Assembly: GCA_017428385.1 (NCBI GenBank)
Contig: JAFRQX010000027.1
Span: forward strand, 23,341-87,340
Length of the DNA stretch: 64,000 nucleotides
From: Clostridia bacterium
GTDB lineage: Bacteria > Bacillota > Clostridia > Christensenellales > Aristaeellaceae
Reading direction: 5' to 3'
Positions within the stretch are counted from its first letter, which is position 1. Every line of letters starts with the position of its first letter. The notes beneath the pieces were generated by a model. That model worked only from the letters and a program-made list of their open reading frames with translations. It was not told where the DNA came from and ran no database searches. The position numbers and the translations under genes were made by a program. This document shows, piece after piece, positions 44,335 to 53,500 of this stretch.

Positions 44335-44365
44335 AAGGGCGAAGAACGTTTAGTTCTTCGCCCTT
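44335..44365 (+). terminator. Terminator hairpin of the agr-like operon
   Basis: AAGGGCGAAGAAC-GTTTA-GTTCTTCGCCCTT is a perfect 13-bp stem, 23 bp after the last stop codon. The following GTTGGTTTCTT is only moderately T-rich. Confidence 0.75.
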
Positions 44366-44392
44366 GTTGGTTTCTTGGGTTATCATCACATT

Positions 44393-44411
44393 CGATCTTT
44401 GATCGAATATT
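44393..44411. repeat. Array 6: single hairpin unit with ATTTCAT spacer
   Basis: ATTCGATC-TTT-GATCGAAT is followed by ATTTCAT, as in the arrays. It stands alone, 8 bp from the stop codon of the reductase gene. Confidence 0.7.
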
Positions 44412-44418
44412 TCATTCC

Positions 44419-46539
44419 TTACTCTCCCTTGGCATACGCAGTGGCGTATGCACCGGCCAGCCGTCCGCTGGTCAGAGCCCAGCCGGCAGCTGCGCCGCCG
44501 TAGGTCACATAAGCCTTCTCAGAAGCGAGCAGCACACCCAGGGAGTCATTGCCGACAGCGTAGAGGCCGGGTACAGGATTGCCGTCCACGTCCACAACAT
44601 TCAGGTTGGTGTCAACTTCCACACCGCCGCAGGTGGAGTACACATAGGAAGCGCCCTTGATAGCGTAGTAAGCGCCACCCTGATCCTCCACATTCTCGGT
44701 CAGCTTCTCCAGGCCCAGCTGTTCAGCCAGGGCAGCCAGGGAATCAGCCTTGAACACGTCGCCGTAAGCTTCACCGACACTCAGGATCTGATCCAGGTCA
44801 GCCACCGGCACACCGGCTTCCACAGCACCGCCCTGAGCCAGGAACATTGGAGTGTTCGCAGCGACCAGGCCGTTCTCCTTGAAGCCGTTCATCTCGTTCT
44901 CGGAATAGATTACGTAGTAGGTGGGACCGGCAGCCCATACGTCAAACGCGAAGAACATACCGATCTTGTCGTTCACCTTCACGCCATCCTCGCCCACCAC
45001 GGGATAGGCCTTATCCAGCACCAGGGAAGTCAGCACGGCCTTCTGGTCAGCGGTCAGGTCATCGTTACGGACAATGTTGTAAACCTGCGCAATGTGGGAT
45101 ACCGGCACAACGTCTAGGTTGTACAGGTTCGCGTTCACAGCCTTCTGGGCCATCTTGATGCCCGCGCCGTCGCACTGGGTCATGGCTTCGGTTTTCCACA
45201 CGCCGTGGATGTACTCGTTGGACAGTTCCTCATCGCCGACGAAACCACCGGTGGCCAGAATTACGCTCTTTCCGTGTACCAGGTAGGTGGTGCCGTCCCA
45301 TGCAACTGCCTTCACGCCGGCTACCTTGCCGTCTTCCATCAGAAGTTCTTCAGCGGTCAGTTCCAGCATGTAGTCGTTCTTTTCATTCATAGCCTTGGCA
45401 GCATCCATGGCTTCAATGTAAGCGTCATCCTTGGTTTTGCCATCTTTACCTGCATAAGAAGTCCAGACCTGCCATCCGGCGGGATGGAAGAAGGCCTGCA
45501 TCTTCTCGCCGAACTGGAAGGAATACTTTTCCATCCAGTCCAGGGTTTCGCCGGAGTTGTTGATGAACATCTCAACCACGTCCAGCTTGGCGTCCTGCTG
45601 TCCGTCGATGGTGGTGTATTCAGCCCAGTCAGCCAGCAGATCTTCCGGAGGAACAATCTGGCCGCCGTTGGCTTCCACGCGGGAAGGCGGGTTGATGGCC
45701 ATCGGGCCGGCAGTGTTGGTGGAGTTGCCGCCGATCTTGGCAGCCTTTTCAATGCCAAACACAGTCGCGCCGTTCTCCGCAGCGGACAGGTAAGCCGTCA
45801 TTCCGGCGCCGCCGAGGCCAACCACAATCACGTCATAGTCGTTCAGTTCTACAACAGCATCAGATTTGGCAACGGGGGCATGCCAGTCGGCAGCATTTCC
45901 GCCTGCCATCTCGATTGCCTTCTCAACCGCCTGCTTTACAGCGCCGGAAGCAACGGTTGCGCCGGTGATGGCATCTGTTTCCAGGCTCTGGTTTTCAATC
46001 AGCCGGGGATACAGGTACTCTTCAACCGTGGCAAAGATCACGGGGGTGTTGCCCGCGGTCACGGTTTCGATGCCGGTCAGTTTTCCGCCTTCGAAGGTGA
46101 TGTTCAGCGTCATCTGCTCGGTCACGGAATAGGCGGGTACGGTCACAGTGTAGGTACCGTCCTGCACAGGAGTCGCTTCCGCTCCGGTAGCTTCCGCCTT
46201 AATCATCTCCAGCGCAGTCTTGATTGCGTCAGAGGTCACGGTTGCGCCGGTGATGCCTTCGATCCCGGCAGCATCCAGTTCAGCCAGTTCGGTGCCGGCC
46301 AGCGCAGCCAGGGCACCCTCATTCAGGGTATTGGCCGCATTGCCGCCCACGTCAGGCGTCTGAGTGGATCCATCCGCAGCGATGGAGACGATTTTGCCTT
46401 CGCCGTCCACCTCAACGGTGACTGTTACGTCTCCGCCGAAACCTGCTACTGAAGCAGTCAGCGGCTCCTGGGCGGAGGCGAAGCTCATGACGCTCATGAC
46501 CATCGCCAGGCTCAGAAGAAGAGCTATCCATTTTTTCAT
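44419..46539 (-). CDS. Extracellular FAD-dependent reductase with two FMN-binding domains
   Basis: The 706-residue protein has a signal peptide (to about residue 23). Two FMN-binding domains follow, with EGITGATVTS (about 95-103) and DAITGATVAS (about 190-198), each a covalent-flavinylation motif. Next is a fumarate-reductase/flavocytochrome c-type FAD domain (about 230-706: VIVVGLGGAGMTA, GNSTNTAGPM, YVYSTCGGVEVD, GLYAVGNDSLG). It likely reduces an unsaturated acid outside the cell with electrons passed through the FMNs. No ApbE gene is in the window. GGAGG precedes the ATG and a good promoter lies upstream. Confidence 0.92.
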   Translation of the reverse strand: MKKWIALLLSLAMVMSVMSFASAQEPLTASVAGFGGDVTVTVEVDGEGKIVSIAADGSTQTPDVGGNAANTLNEGALAALAGTELAELDAAGIEGITGATVTSDAIKTALEMIKAEATGAEATPVQDGTYTVTVPAYSVTEQMTLNITFEGGKLTGIETVTAGNTPVIFATVEEYLYPRLIENQSLETDAITGATVASGAVKQAVEKAIEMAGGNAADWHAPVAKSDAVVELNDYDVIVVGLGGAGMTAYLSAAENGATVFGIEKAAKIGGNSTNTAGPMAINPPSRVEANGGQIVPPEDLLADWAEYTTIDGQQDAKLDVVEMFINNSGETLDWMEKYSFQFGEKMQAFFHPAGWQVWTSYAGKDGKTKDDAYIEAMDAAKAMNEKNDYMLELTAEELLMEDGKVAGVKAVAWDGTTYLVHGKSVILATGGFVGDEELSNEYIHGVWKTEAMTQCDGAGIKMAQKAVNANLYNLDVVPVSHIAQVYNIVRNDDLTADQKAVLTSLVLDKAYPVVGEDGVKVNDKIGMFFAFDVWAAGPTYYVIYSENEMNGFKENGLVAANTPMFLAQGGAVEAGVPVADLDQILSVGEAYGDVFKADSLAALAEQLGLEKLTENVEDQGGAYYAIKGASYVYSTCGGVEVDTNLNVVDVDGNPVPGLYAVGNDSLGVLLASEKAYVTYGGAAAGWALTSGRLAGAYATAYAKGE

Positions 46540-46589
46540 ACTGTCTTCCTCCTTAACATGACAGAAAAAATAGGTTTTCCATGTGTTTC

Positions 46590-46618
46590 ATTATACTCTG
46601 CTCCTGTTTACTAAACAA
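46590..46618 (-). promoter_or_regulatory. Putative sigma-A promoter of the flavin reductase gene
   Basis: On the minus strand TTGTTT (46618-46613) and TATAAT (46595-46590) are 17 bp apart, about 50 bp before the ATG. Confidence 0.7.
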
Positions 46619-46677
46619 TTACGCAGTATATTGTATACAGTATTTCTCAGATTTAAGCGATTCTTTTGATGCACTAT

Positions 46678-46711
46678 AAAGGACCGATCCGCCTCTGCGA
46701 ACCGGTCCTTT
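46678..46711 (-). terminator. Putative terminator after the small membrane-protein gene
   Basis: AAAGGACCG and CGGTCCTTT form a 9-bp stem with a 16-nt loop, 12 bp beyond the stop codon at 46723. On the minus strand the second arm ends TTTATAG. Confidence 0.55.
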
Positions 46712-46722
46712 CAGGAACCTCG

Positions 46723-47103
46723 TCACTGTTGTTTGTATTGTACAGGCTCGATAAACTCTTCCTGCTCCGGAGCGGTTTCCTCCGCCGCTTTCTCTTCTTC
46801 CGCGGCTTCCATCGCGTCGTTCATGTCTTTCCTTCTTTTGCTATAAACATACCAGACTACACCGAACACCAGGCCGATCGCCAGCGTTTTCACAGGAAAG
46901 GCAAACCCCAGGACTCGCATCAGGATCTCAAGAAAGGATTCTTTACCGCCCAACCTTCCACTGATTTCGTGCATTTTAGTCGCTGCATAGATTATTTCGA
47001 TCAGCAAACAGACCAAAGAAGCCGAGAGAAGGCCGATAAAAATCCTGGATCCTTTTCCGAATACGCTTCCTTTGCAATCGCTGTTTTTCTTTCTGCGGCA
47101 CAT
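46723..47103 (-). CDS. Small membrane protein of unknown function
   Basis: About 126 residues from MCRRKKNSDC, with two TM helices (about 20-42 and 68-90) and an acidic C-terminal tail (EAAEEEKAAEETAPEQEEF). No family recognised. The start is uncertain: AGGAG lies 14 nt before ATG 47103, an alternative GTG start lies nearer, and the frame extends further upstream to 47217 into repeat sequence. It may be an inner-membrane scaffold or coupling protein, but nothing supports a specific role. Confidence 0.55.
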   Translation of the reverse strand: MCRRKKNSDCKGSVFGKGSRIFIGLLSASLVCLLIEIIYAATKMHEISGRLGGKESFLEILMRVLGFAFPVKTLAIGLVFGVVWYVYSKRRKDMNDAMEAAEEEKAAEETAPEQEEFIEPVQYKQQ

Positions 47104-47162
47104 GGCGGCGATTTTCACTCCTGTACAGTATGCATTATTTGACAGCTCAGGCGTTGAGGGAA

Positions 47163-47283
47163 TGTGACAGCAGGTGTTCCGCGTTTCTGTCACATTGGCT
47201 GAAAGCCAATATTTCATGCTGACGAAGTCAGTATTTCACATACCGCGCTGCGGTATATTTCACATCGCGAAGCGATATTTCAT
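47163..47283. repeat. Array 7 of short hairpins plus GTGACAG inverted repeat
   Basis: AATGTGACAG and CTGTCACATT (to 47195) form an outer inverted repeat running into four hairpin units: ATTGGC..GCCAAT, CTGAC-GAA-GTCAG, TACCGC-GCT-GCGGTA and ATCGC-GAA-GCGAT, with ATTTCAY-type spacers. The array ends 12 bp from the stop of the acidic small gene. Confidence 0.8.
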
Positions 47284-47294
47284 TGATAGTCGAA

Positions 47295-47525
47295 TCAGTT
47301 CATTTGACTATCTATCGCGTCAATCATATCATGCAGGATATTGACCCGGTCTTCCCACTCGTAATACTCTTCCTCTTCCATATCGGGATCCGGTTCCAGG
47401 GTCATCATCTGGTCCAGGGTTTCCAGGAGCTGCTCCTTGAAGTCTGCCAGTTCCTCCTGATCCATTTCGTCCAGCAGGATTTCATCCAGATCATCAATCT
47501 CTTCCGGTTCAAACGGCATAGACAT
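47295..47525 (-). CDS. Small acidic protein of unknown function
   Basis: A 76-residue, strongly acidic, mostly helical protein: MSMPFEPEEIDDLDEILLDEMDQ.. then EEEEYYEWEDRVNILHDMIDAIDSQ. No Cys, no TM and no signal. AAAGGAGGAG fixes the start at 47525. Acidity and helix content fit a protein-interaction or anti-regulator role, but this is not evidence of one. The TGA stop lies 12 bp from array 7. Confidence 0.7.
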   Translation of the reverse strand: MSMPFEPEEIDDLDEILLDEMDQEELADFKEQLLETLDQMMTLEPDPDMEEEEYYEWEDRVNILHDMIDAIDSQMN

Positions 47526-47620
47526 GTGTGTGTCTCCTCCTTTCGCCAGCCTGTTCACAGGCTGGAAACTCTTCACTGTTCACTCATCACTCTTAACTCA
47601 TCACTGATTCAACTTTTCAC

Positions 47621-48328
47621 TTATATCCGTTTTCTTTTCTTTATCTTTTTAGACAACTGCTTCAGGATTTCCTTCCTGGCTTTCCGTTCAAAACATTCCG
47701 GCCTGGCGGCAATCATCTCCAGCAGGAACTCCTCATACCGCTCAATGCACTCCGGGAAGCAGCTGAACAGTTCCCGCAGCGTACCGTACACATCGATCGC
47801 GCTGTAGCCGAAGGCATAGTAATAATTCTCCGGTTTCCGCATGTCCGCCCCGCTGTTCCGGATATATTCCGCCATCAGTTCCGTTCCCTTGCGGATAAAC
47901 AGCGTATGCGCGTCAATGAACAGGTTCACATCCACCATCTGGTTTTCTTCCGGGGTATCCGTCGCAATCTGCCTCAGGTACACCTTGGACATGTTGATGA
48001 TGCTTTCCAGATTCCTGTACAGATAGTTGCAGTCCTGCGTTGCCACGGATGTGACAGCATACAGATAGATTGCTTCCCAGTTCTGCGGATCCTCACGCAG
48101 CGCCAGGTCGTAGTACTTCAGGGCATCCGCGTAGTTGGTCCCGGCAAAAAAACGTCTGGCAAGGATAAAGTAGTTGTTCCTCTCTTCTGTTTTGTCAATC
48201 TTTACGGTGCCCAGCATCTTCTGCACTTCCGGAAGGCTGTACTGCATTCCGCAGTATCGGCATGCAAAGACGCCGTCCTTCTTGATCAGATCTGTGCTCC
48301 CGCACACTTCACACTTTATTGCTTGCAT
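47621..48328 (-). CDS. Zinc-ribbon protein with TPR-like helices
   Basis: The 235-residue cytoplasmic protein begins with a TFIIB-type zinc ribbon (KCEVCGSTDLIKKDGVFACRYCG, two CxxC pairs; residues 5-27). TPR-like helical segments follow (YFILARRFFAGTNYADALKYYDLALREDP). It ends in a basic tail (KQLSKKIKKRKRI). GAGAGG sets the start at 48328. This zinc-ribbon plus TPR plan is common in Clostridia but lacks an assigned function. It may be a nucleic-acid or protein binding adaptor. Confidence 0.8.
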   Translation of the reverse strand: MQAIKCEVCGSTDLIKKDGVFACRYCGMQYSLPEVQKMLGTVKIDKTEERNNYFILARRFFAGTNYADALKYYDLALREDPQNWEAIYLYAVTSVATQDCNYLYRNLESIINMSKVYLRQIATDTPEENQMVDVNLFIDAHTLFIRKGTELMAEYIRNSGADMRKPENYYYAFGYSAIDVYGTLRELFSCFPECIERYEEFLLEMIAARPECFERKARKEILKQLSKKIKKRKRI

Positions 48329-48382
48329 TGCTTGCCTCTCTGCCCGGCCACAGCCAGGCATCAACCTCCTACCTCCTACTTC

Positions 48383-49174
48383 CTAACTCCTGACTAACGC
48401 GTCGATCTCTTCCTCGGTGTATTTCTTCGATGTCAGGACGCTGTACTTATCCGGAAATACTTCCTCGCACAGTCGCATCTCCAGTTCCTGACGATGAATA
48501 AAGTGTTGGATCAGCGCTTCCTCGCCTTCCAGGCCCCTGGCTTTCGCGTAAGGGCACTCATTGAAATACTGCATCATCAGCGGGAACCAGAGTTCGTTTC
48601 CCTGTTCATCGGAGCGCTCCTTCCGGATCACCGCCAGGTTTCCACGTACATCTTCCGCCTTCAGGATCACGATGCGGTAATCCTTGCCTTCCAGCGCTTC
48701 CCGTACCTTCCGGTAGAACGCAATGATCTCTTCATCCGAAGTATTTCGGAACAGGATCATATCCTCCACCGTATTCTGGAACAGTGAGCATTCAAAGATC
48801 ATCCCATCCTGGTTCCAGTTCCGGTACCGGCTCAGCACAATGTCCTGGAATTCTTCCCAGCTTACCCGGTTATTGTAGATCTCATACTGCTCCAGATCCT
48901 GGTAGAACCCATGGTTGTCAGTCCGGATCTTCGTGTAGCAGACGATCTTCTTTTCTCCTTCAGCGTAGGTTTTTTCCTCTATTTCCTTTCGCATTTCCGG
49001 ATACTTCTTCAGAATTTCCTGATACTGATCCTCATTCAGATACGCGCACCAGGCCAGTTCCACAGGGGAATAATCTCCTTCCTGTTTTAAAGCATACTCC
49101 GGTTTCTTTTCTGCAATCTTCCGGGCCAGCGTGCTCTTGCCGCTGCCCTGTAAACCTTCCACAAAATAGTTCAT
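48383..49174 (-). CDS. P-loop NTPase / kinase-like protein
   Basis: The 263-residue protein opens FVEGLQGSGKSTLARKIAE, a clear Walker A motif, with MIFECSLFQNTVEDM as a probable second acidic strand and an Arg-rich EVIRKERSDEQ-like lid region. This is the plan of small-molecule or nucleoside-type kinases acting on a cytosolic substrate; no subfamily is recognised. It lies 55 bp upstream of the zinc-ribbon/TPR gene on the same strand and may share its transcript. Confidence 0.8.
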   Translation of the reverse strand: MNYFVEGLQGSGKSTLARKIAEKKPEYALKQEGDYSPVELAWCAYLNEDQYQEILKKYPEMRKEIEEKTYAEGEKKIVCYTKIRTDNHGFYQDLEQYEIYNNRVSWEEFQDIVLSRYRNWNQDGMIFECSLFQNTVEDMILFRNTSDEEIIAFYRKVREALEGKDYRIVILKAEDVRGNLAVIRKERSDEQGNELWFPLMMQYFNECPYAKARGLEGEEALIQHFIHRQELEMRLCEEVFPDKYSVLTSKKYTEEEIDALVRS

Positions 49175-49270
49175 GCATATACCTCTTTTCTTCTCTGCTT
49201 CTTTCTTTGTGTATTATGCATTGCGCATTGTCTTCTGTCCTCCTGTATCAGCGATTATAGCATCATTGTC

Positions 49271-50245
49271 TCAGTTCCCATTCATCAATGATACTACACC
49301 CCATTCTTCACACAGCTTCGTGTTTTCCTGCTTCCACTCCGTAAACAGTTCCTCAAAACTCTTTCCGTATGTTTCCTGAAACCCTTTGCCGTCAACATTT
49401 AGATGAGTAAATACAAGGTCTTTTCCGAACCGTTCCACCAGGAATTCCGTAAAGCATCCCGCCTCTTCATAAGTAATGGAGCTTATCATCGGATGCTCCT
49501 GCTGGGTCTCCGTCATGGTCATCACGCTGTTGCAAACTGCCACGTAGTGAGCACCTATAGTAACGGGCTGCTCCATCACCCAGGCAACGCCGTGATAATA
49601 GACCTTGAAATCCGGATATCCTTCCTCATCAACCCACCCGTTGGCAGCAAATATCTCTTTTTCCTGTTCATCCATCCCGTAATTGTCTGACCTTGCTATG
49701 TTGTTCCGGCAGGCTATTTTGGATATATATTCCGCGATGCATTCTCTCCAGGCTTGTGTTGTGATCTCAAACGTTGCGCAGCTGCATGTCAGGTAATGGG
49801 CATATTCATGCAGTAGACTGTATGCTGCAGCATCCCATCCCATATAGAGCCTGATACGTTTCTCTTTGCCGAAATACTCAGCGCCCACACCGTCAGTCGC
49901 TTTTTCACTTTTCCCGGTAAAAGTCGTATAGATCGGAATCGGCGCCACTTCTCCGTTCAGGAAGCCTTTCATGACTTCCCTGGCGTCAGCAAAGTCCTGC
50001 TCCATGTTCTCCAGTAGTTTGCACATCCCGTCATAGAAAGCTTCTTCGCCCAGTAACTCAATGTCTGCCTTGGCCAGGTACAGCACCGCAGATTCCGTCA
50101 CAACCTTGTAGGGATAGCTTACCCTGGTATCCCCGGTATTCTCTTCAATCTGGTATTTCTGCCCTTCTCCCAGCGCGCTCACTGTGCAGCACAGGGCCAG
50201 TATCAGAGCCATCACGAACGCGATTCCACGCAGACCTTTTCTCAT
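49271..50245 (-). CDS. Secreted or membrane-anchored HExxH metallopeptidase-like protein
   Basis: The 324-residue protein has an N-terminal signal or anchor (MRKGLRGIAFVMALILALCC) and a HEYAHYL motif (HExxH). WRECIAEYISKIAC follows, giving a possible downstream Glu ligand. This is a gluzincin-like arrangement. It contains no recognised substrate domain. ATG 50245 is preferred because the longer frame starts at TTG; GCGAGG lies upstream. Likely acts outside the membrane on cell-surface or environmental proteins. Confidence 0.72.
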   Translation of the reverse strand: MRKGLRGIAFVMALILALCCTVSALGEGQKYQIEENTGDTRVSYPYKVVTESAVLYLAKADIELLGEEAFYDGMCKLLENMEQDFADAREVMKGFLNGEVAPIPIYTTFTGKSEKATDGVGAEYFGKEKRIRLYMGWDAAAYSLLHEYAHYLTCSCATFEITTQAWRECIAEYISKIACRNNIARSDNYGMDEQEKEIFAANGWVDEEGYPDFKVYYHGVAWVMEQPVTIGAHYVAVCNSVMTMTETQQEHPMISSITYEEAGCFTEFLVERFGKDLVFTHLNVDGKGFQETYGKSFEELFTEWKQENTKLCEEWGVVSLMNGN

Positions 50246-50393
50246 CCGGCCGTACCTCGCTTTCCCTGTAAACAGAACGTCTGATTTTTCTTCCAATTCC
50301 TCGCTCAAATCCGCATTATACCGTACCCCGCGCCTTTTCTCAACACGTCTGCCTATATGACGTTAATCCGTCCCTTCTTATTCCTCGTGAAGC

Positions 50394-50434
50394 AGAAGAA
50401 GCTCATACAGCTTGCTGCTGCATGAGCTTCTTCT
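50394..50434 (-). terminator. Hairpin downstream of giant LRR gene
   Basis: AGAAGAAGCTCAT pairs with ATGAGCTTCTTCT (13 bp, 15-nt loop), beyond array 8 on the minus strand. It probably ends the LRR transcript; the T-tract is interrupted (TTCTTCTGCTTC). Confidence 0.5.
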
Positions 50435-50447
50435 GGTTTAACCATTC

Positions 50448-50548
50448 ATCACATCGGCCGTAGGCCGATATTTCGTATTCGGACATGGTCCGAATATTTC
50501 ACATCTGACGCAGTCAGATATTTCATGTTGACGCAGTCAACATTTCAT
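50448..50548. repeat. Array 8 of short hairpins with ATTTCAY spacers (4 units)
   Basis: Units are ATCGGCC-GTA-GGCCGAT, ATTCGGAC-ATG-GTCCGAAT, ATCTGAC-GCA-GTCAGAT and GTTGAC-GCA-GTCAAC. Spacers are ATTTCGT, ATTTCAC and ATTTCAT. It starts within about 11 bp of the stop codon of the giant LRR gene. Confidence 0.85.
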
Positions 50549-50558
50549 CCTGCCTGCG

Positions 50559-53500
50559 TTACTTCTTGTTGACGTACTCCAGGAACGCCTCATAGTCCAC
50601 GCCGTTCACGTCAAACGTCACGGTGACGGTTTCCGGGATCTCGATGGGTTCACCGAATTCCTTCCCGATCTTCGTGATGGTGGCCGTTCCGTCATCGTTC
50701 AGGCGGTAGGAGATCTCGCCCTGGGTCAGCACAAATGCGCCGTCCTTCAATTCGAGTTTGAACGTCTGTTTCTCTTCCGCAGGCGCTGTTTCGTCAAATG
50801 GTACATAATACGGTGAATTCTCCAGTTCAACGACTTCATCCGTTACCTGTTCAGTAGCTTCCGGCTCCTTCACTTCGCCGAAGTCCTGCCAGGTCGTACC
50901 CGACTCTTCCGTCTTTTCCTTCACTTCCGGGAAGATGGTACTCAACGGGAACCTGACAACCCAGGGACCGTCTATCCTGTCTCTGGAGATGTTCACACTC
51001 AGGATCAGACTCAATCCATCGATGTCCTCCGGCGTATAGCTGTACATATACTCTTCGTAATACAGATTGCCAACGGACCAGCTCAGAGGCGTATAGGGAA
51101 TCTGTCTGTCATAACCGGATCTTCCGTACAGAATGCTGTCAATCCACTCAGAATATCCATCCAGGCCGTCCGCCATCCTGATCTGAATATGCAGCTGGTT
51201 ATCAATCCAGCCGATGCCGGTCACATAGACTCCGGGGATCATTTCAATGTCCAGCGGTTTTGTATAATCCAGAACCTTGTAGTCTTCTGGATTCAGTACC
51301 TTGTCCGGATTTTCCCAGTCTCTGTCCCAAAGCTGTTTTGTGGGATGTACACCTTCCACAGGTTCCATGTGTTCCTTCAGGAGCGGAATCAGGTCAGCCC
51401 AGCCGTTGCTGTCGAAGTGAATACTCCTCATCGTCAGCTTTACGGTTTTTTCATCGCTGGCGATTTCGGACTCATGGGTCAGATGGAGCAGGTAATAGCA
51501 CTTATGCTCAGCTTCGTCACAGTACAGCTTGCTGTGCTGGTACGATTCCATGGCTCCGATATCGTCCTCCAGATCCCAGGTGTCCGGACTGAAGCCTTCC
51601 ATTTTTCCATCCAGATCCTGCAGGGAGTACAGATACCAGGTATCTTTGCCTTCTGCATATCCGGAGATCACTTCCATCCGGATTCCCTTGCAGTCATGGG
51701 TCTCACCGATGGGCTGCAGTTTTTCCCGGACGCCTTGGTAGAAGTAGTCCAGCTGATCCCTGATGATTGCTTCCCCGGACAGGGAGATCACATTATCGGT
51801 CGGCAGGCTTTCCGGGACTCCCAGGAACTGAATGCCGTCAAGGTCAATGCCGTAGTACCATTCGGTGTCTTTGACCAGGTTGATGACTACCCGTTCATAC
51901 CGCGAATCTTTGCTTGCGTCCGGCTCCATCTCAACCGTGCAGTAATATGTCTCTTCCTCATTAGCGACTTTTACGTCGTCAATCCTGTAGCTCAGGGGCT
52001 TCCATTTCAACAGTTCATCAATCTTCCGCTGTGTCTCTTCCCCACCGACTCTCTGGTCATGTATGAAAGAGTACGGCATTTCGTCCGTATCGCCTTGCGC
52101 CCATCTGCAGAAGAATTCCCAGATGGTATATTTCTTGTAGTCGTGCAGGGTCTCCGGATAGGAGCTGATGTATTGAATTTCCTCCGCCCCTGCAGAGATG
52201 GTGTTTTCCGCTGCGGTTTCCGGCGCTTCAGTCTTCTCCTCTGTCTTCTCTTCTGTCTTCACCTTCACGTCAGGACAGATCGTGCTCAGCGGGAACTTTA
52301 TATCCCAGAAACCATATTTCCCTTCCTTGGTGTATGTTGCCTGAACCGAAAGCTTCAGCTGTTCCGCCTCTTCAGGTTTGTAATTCAACACATACTCCTC
52401 GTATGACGTGCTGCCTGTATACCAGCGCAGCGGGCTGTAAGGAAGGTTCCTGTCAGCGAAGTAATATTCTTGTCCGTCAATCAGAAGATAATCATACTGA
52501 TAATCATTCGATTCCGTTCTGATCTGCACATGCAGTTTTCCGTCAATCCAGCCGATGCCGTTTACGGTAATGTCAGGCGCCACCTGGAGCTTCATAGGTT
52601 CACTGCAGTCCAGGATCTTCTTTTCATCCTCTGTCAGGTCTCTGTCTTCATGCTCATAATCGCTGTGCCAGACACTCGATGGAACCGTTGTCACGTCCGC
52701 CGCTTCCTCCTGGCGCTCCACAGCCAGTTCCGAAAGATCCGCCCATCCATTTCGGATGAAATATGCGCTGTTCAATGACAGGGTAATACCCCGTTCATTG
52801 GCATCAATCATGTCCTTGTAGTGGATATGCACCAGATTGTAGAACTTGTGTGCTTTGATGTCGTGAAGCAGTGTTCTGGGTGCGTACCAATCTTCCTCAC
52901 AGATATTGTCCTCTATGAATGCATCCAGGCTGCAGTTATCATACCTTCCTTCCAGGTCCTCCACGGTATAGTAAATCCATGAGTCAGTACCCCGTACCAG
53001 GCCGGAGATCAGCTCAACACGCAGTCCATCCTGCTCGACACTCTTGCCGATCGGCAGCAGGTCTCCTTCTGCAGATTCATCCCGCAGTGTGCTTGCCAGC
53101 TTAGCCTGAACCACGGCTTCCGCTGCCAGGGAGTAAACCCTCCCGGCCGGATCGTATTCCGCAGGCTCCATAGTCTTCATGCCCGCAGCATCGACACCCC
53201 TTGTCGCTCCGGTGTCCACATTGATGTCAATCTGCACAAACCGCGCAGGTTGTCCATCCTCATGTGCCATTTCCAGTGTGCACTGGTATGCCCTGAAAGA
53301 ACTGCCGCTGCCGGCATGTACGTCGTTAATCTGGAAGCTCACCGGTGTCCCCAGTTCCAGCAGATCATCCACGATCGCCTTCACCGCCTCATTGCTGGTC
53401 CTCTGCGCAGGCACGAAGCTGGTCGGAAGCTCATTCACATCTCCCTGGGACCATTTGCAGAAGAAATCATACAGAACTTCCTTTTCAACATCGTTCATGA

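Noticed and set aside
45205..46452. 415-codon plus-strand frame antisense to the flavin reductase
   Set aside because: Shadow frame in GC-rich coding sequence; the minus-strand protein has clear FMN and FAD motifs.
51189..52406. 405-codon plus-strand frame antisense to the giant LRR gene
   Set aside because: It is a shadow of the coding strand: no ribosome site, no recognisable domain, and composition is explained by the opposite frame.
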